Of a DNA stretch of 64,000 nt, positions 62,482-64,000 are shown one piece after another. Every line of letters starts with the position of its first letter. Within the stretch, counting starts at the first letter, position 1. The stretch is from positions 372,001 to 436,000 of the forward strand of contig CALVBI010000002.1 of NCBI GenBank assembly GCA_944325735.1, given 5' to 3'. The position numbers were made by a program, and so were the translations under genes. The stretch comes from Candidatus Gastranaerophilales bacterium (GTDB lineage Bacteria > Cyanobacteriota > Vampirovibrionia > Gastranaerophilales > Gastranaerophilaceae). Under the pieces are notes generated by a model, which was not told the DNA's origin, searched no databases, and saw only the letters and a program-made list of their open reading frames with translations.

Positions 62482-63309
62482 ATGAAAAAAATAATTTTAT
62501 TGTCAGGTTTATTATTACTTGTTGCTGGCTCTGCTCAGGCAGGTATTTTATCGAATATTTTTGGATTGGGAAATTATAATAATGGATATTATTACCCGCC
62601 AAATTATCGATATACAAATGGTAGTTATTACAGACCACCAAGATACAATACTTATTATAATAATGGATATTACTATAATAGAAATCCTTATCAATATAAC
62701 AGGTATTATAACAATAGTTATCCAGGAAATTATTACAATTACAGACAACCTATTATTTATAGAACTAATGTAAAAAGAAGTATGATTGATTCAAGTTCTA
62801 AAGAAAAGAATGTTGCTGATAAAATATCAGGATTAGATAAGTTAGAAAGGCAAATGTTTCATCAAACTTATGAATATGAGACACCAAAGACACGTATTGA
62901 AAGACTTGAACAAAAAATATTTGGGGCATCTCAATCTGGAGAGTTAAAAGACCGATTATCAACTTTAAAAAGTGCTGCAAAAAATTACAAAGCCTACAGT
63001 CAGAATATGTATAATGTTTATAATCCTGATTATTCAAATTATTCTGCTGATACAGCTTACAGACCTCCAATTTTTACAGGTTCATCAGGTGCAGGATGGC
63101 AAAATACGTTATTGGGAAATTTTAAAAATCAATTTACAGGCATGCCGACAGGATTTACTCCTGCTATGGACCCTGCTTATATGGATTACTTTGAAGCAGA
63201 ACGTGCAATGATGGGTAATGGGCAATCTGTGGATGTGAGAACAAACAGAGGTTATTATACGTCAAATACAAATCGAGGCATGACAACAGGTGTCACAATA
63301 TTAGATTGA
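62482..63309 (+). CDS. Exported Tyr/Asn-rich protein, unknown function
   Basis: 275 residues: signal peptide (LLLVAGSAQAG), a Tyr/Asn/Pro-rich low-complexity stretch (about 30-100) with YYNNGYYY repeats, then a helical pair LDKLERQMFHQTY and RIERLEQKIFGAS that looks like a short duplicated motif, then a C-terminal part. AGAGGTGAGG precedes the ATG. Possibly an envelope or surface protein; no family recognised. Confidence 0.6.
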   Translation: MKKIILLSGLLLLVAGSAQAGILSNIFGLGNYNNGYYYPPNYRYTNGSYYRPPRYNTYYNNGYYYNRNPYQYNRYYNNSYPGNYYNYRQPIIYRTNVKRSMIDSSSKEKNVADKISGLDKLERQMFHQTYEYETPKTRIERLEQKIFGASQSGELKDRLSTLKSAAKNYKAYSQNMYNVYNPDYSNYSADTAYRPPIFTGSSGAGWQNTLLGNFKNQFTGMPTGFTPAMDPAYMDYFEAERAMMGNGQSVDVRTNRGYYTSNTNRGMTTGVTILD

Positions 63310-63398
63310 CTTTTTTCATAATGTCATTAAATCATACATATAGATGTTTATGCCACTCTTAAAATAGGTAATAATATATCAGATAAGAGTGGTATAAA

Positions 63399-63887
63399 AT
63401 GCCTTTCAGATACAGGTTACAAAAAGTTCTGGAATTTCGTATTCGGAAAAAAGAAGAACAATTAGCCGTAGTTCAAAAAGCTCAACAAGCTGTCATTATT
63501 GCGGAAGAAAATATTCGAAAAAACGAAGAAGAAATTAGGACAACAAAACTAAATATGCGTCAAGCTGATCCAATGATGTATGAAACTTATGACAAGTATT
63601 TAATACATCTTTGGGACAAAGCAGAAAAGCTTGAACAAATTCGAGTAGAAGCTCAACAAAGGCTTGATGAAGAAAAAGCGAAACTTGTAAAACTTGAACA
63701 AGGTGTTAAAGTCTTAGAAAAGCACAAAGAAAAACACAGAGAGGCTTATATAGCAGAAGAAAAAGCCGCAGAATTAAAACAGTATTCAGAGTTAGGTGTT
63801 ACAAGGTTTTTCAGACAAAGCCACGAAAAAATTGAAGAGGAAGAAGAAATCCTCAAAAGGTTAGAAGAAATAGACGGAGGTAGTTAA
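63399..63887 (+). CDS. fliJ: FliJ-like flagellar export chaperone
   Basis: 162 residues, almost entirely coiled coil, with the FliJ opening F-R-Y-R-L-Q-K-V-L-E-F and basic/acidic heptads. FliJ helps the flagellar type III export ATPase. The next gene begins 5 bp later with Ser/Thr-rich sequence as for FliK-like proteins. This suggests a flagellar operon continuing beyond the window. Confidence 0.72.
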   Translation: MPFRYRLQKVLEFRIRKKEEQLAVVQKAQQAVIIAEENIRKNEEEIRTTKLNMRQADPMMYETYDKYLIHLWDKAEKLEQIRVEAQQRLDEEKAKLVKLEQGVKVLEKHKEKHREAYIAEEKAAELKQYSELGVTRFFRQSHEKIEEEEEILKRLEEIDGGS

Positions 63888-63892
63888 TAAAA

Positions 63893-64000
63893 ATGAATGT
63901 TAGTACATCTTCAGCACCAGCAACTGCAAGCACTTCAGATGTTAGTTCTACACAATCTCAATCTAAAACAAGTAAGACTAAGTCTTCAGATAAATCATTT
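63893..64000 (+). CDS. Ser/Thr-rich protein, 5' part only (possible FliK or FlgD)
   Basis: Starts ATG 63893 after GGAGG; visible 36 residues MNVSTSSAPATASTSDVSST then SQSKTSK and so on. It runs off the window edge. Low-complexity start and position after fliJ suit a flagellar hook protein (FliK or FlgD), which is only an inference. Confidence 0.4.
   Translation, partial: MNVSTSSAPATASTSDVSSTQSQSKTSKTKSSDKSF

Noticed and set aside
1-64000. CRISPR arrays, insertion sequences, phage or tRNA/rRNA genes
   Set aside because: No regularly spaced repeats, transposase motifs, integrase or RNA-gene signatures were seen. The seven G tracts are not spaced like a CRISPR array.

Overview
The window looks like the chromosome of an AT-rich gut bacterium of the non-photosynthetic cyanobacterial sister group (Vampirovibrionia / 'Melainabacteria', probably Gastranaerophilales). 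This placement is inferred, not proven, from low GC, many small exported coiled-coil or repeat proteins, a large family of type IV prepilin-like proteins beside a PilT ATPase, flagellar genes at the right edge, GSI-type glutamine synthetase, both c-di-AMP enzymes, and glycan-use genes (NanE, ROK kinase, GH38). I saw no transposase, phage genes, CRISPR, rRNA or tRNA.

Layout. 1-2748 (minus): tsaB (cut by the edge), tsaE, a GGDEF diguanylate cyclase and a YebC-family gene, tightly overlapping. 2886-4738: cysteine-repeat prepilin with a broken frame. 4816-8172: PHP phosphoesterase, membrane protein, zinc-ribbon protein, rph and two exported coiled-coil paralogues. 8262-15401: acetolactate synthase, a pilin-like protein, family-4 UDG, M16 peptidase, nanE, ROK kinase and UbiA prenyltransferase. 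16277-19801: lysA, cdaA, YitT protein. 19852-23881 (minus): two proteins of unknown function and a GT-C glycosyltransferase. 23932-27984: GT2, pgpH, ybeY, dgkA. 28030-33801: prepilins, mazG, helical proteins, M48 protease. 33963-44943: glmS, a very large metalloprotease-like protein, metK behind a structured leader, yibE/F, pgi, trxB, a CheD-like protein. 45325-48474: pilT, recO and a prepilin. 48619-59907: clpB, prepilins, an aminotransferase, an MlaFE-type transporter, PadR, a PDZ/radical-SAM protein and glnA. 60438-64000: GH38 enzyme, exported Tyr/Asn-rich protein, fliJ and the start of the next gene.

The main discovery candidate is a dispersed family of prepilin genes. Seven carry a run of exactly ten G (plus strand) inside the first codons, before the prepilin peptidase site. 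Two are in frame as sequenced (47614-48474 and 57765-58511). Five (2886, 15390-16126, 28030, 31253, 51284) stop a few codons after the tract and are each exactly one nucleotide away from a full-length prepilin. An eighth member (55207) has no tract and is intact. This is the signature of contingency loci (phase variation by slipped-strand mispairing); a programmed -1 frameshift or transcript slippage is the main alternative, because all five broken copies need the same shift. The G run lies on the plus strand at all seven sites, whichever way the gene points, with related bases on its 3' side, so the conserved unit may be a polar DNA element.

Other leads are a GC-rich structured leader on metK, two candidate non-coding RNA loci that share an exact 16-mer, an 826-residue protein with an HExxH domain, and a possible CheD/CNF-fold deamidase.
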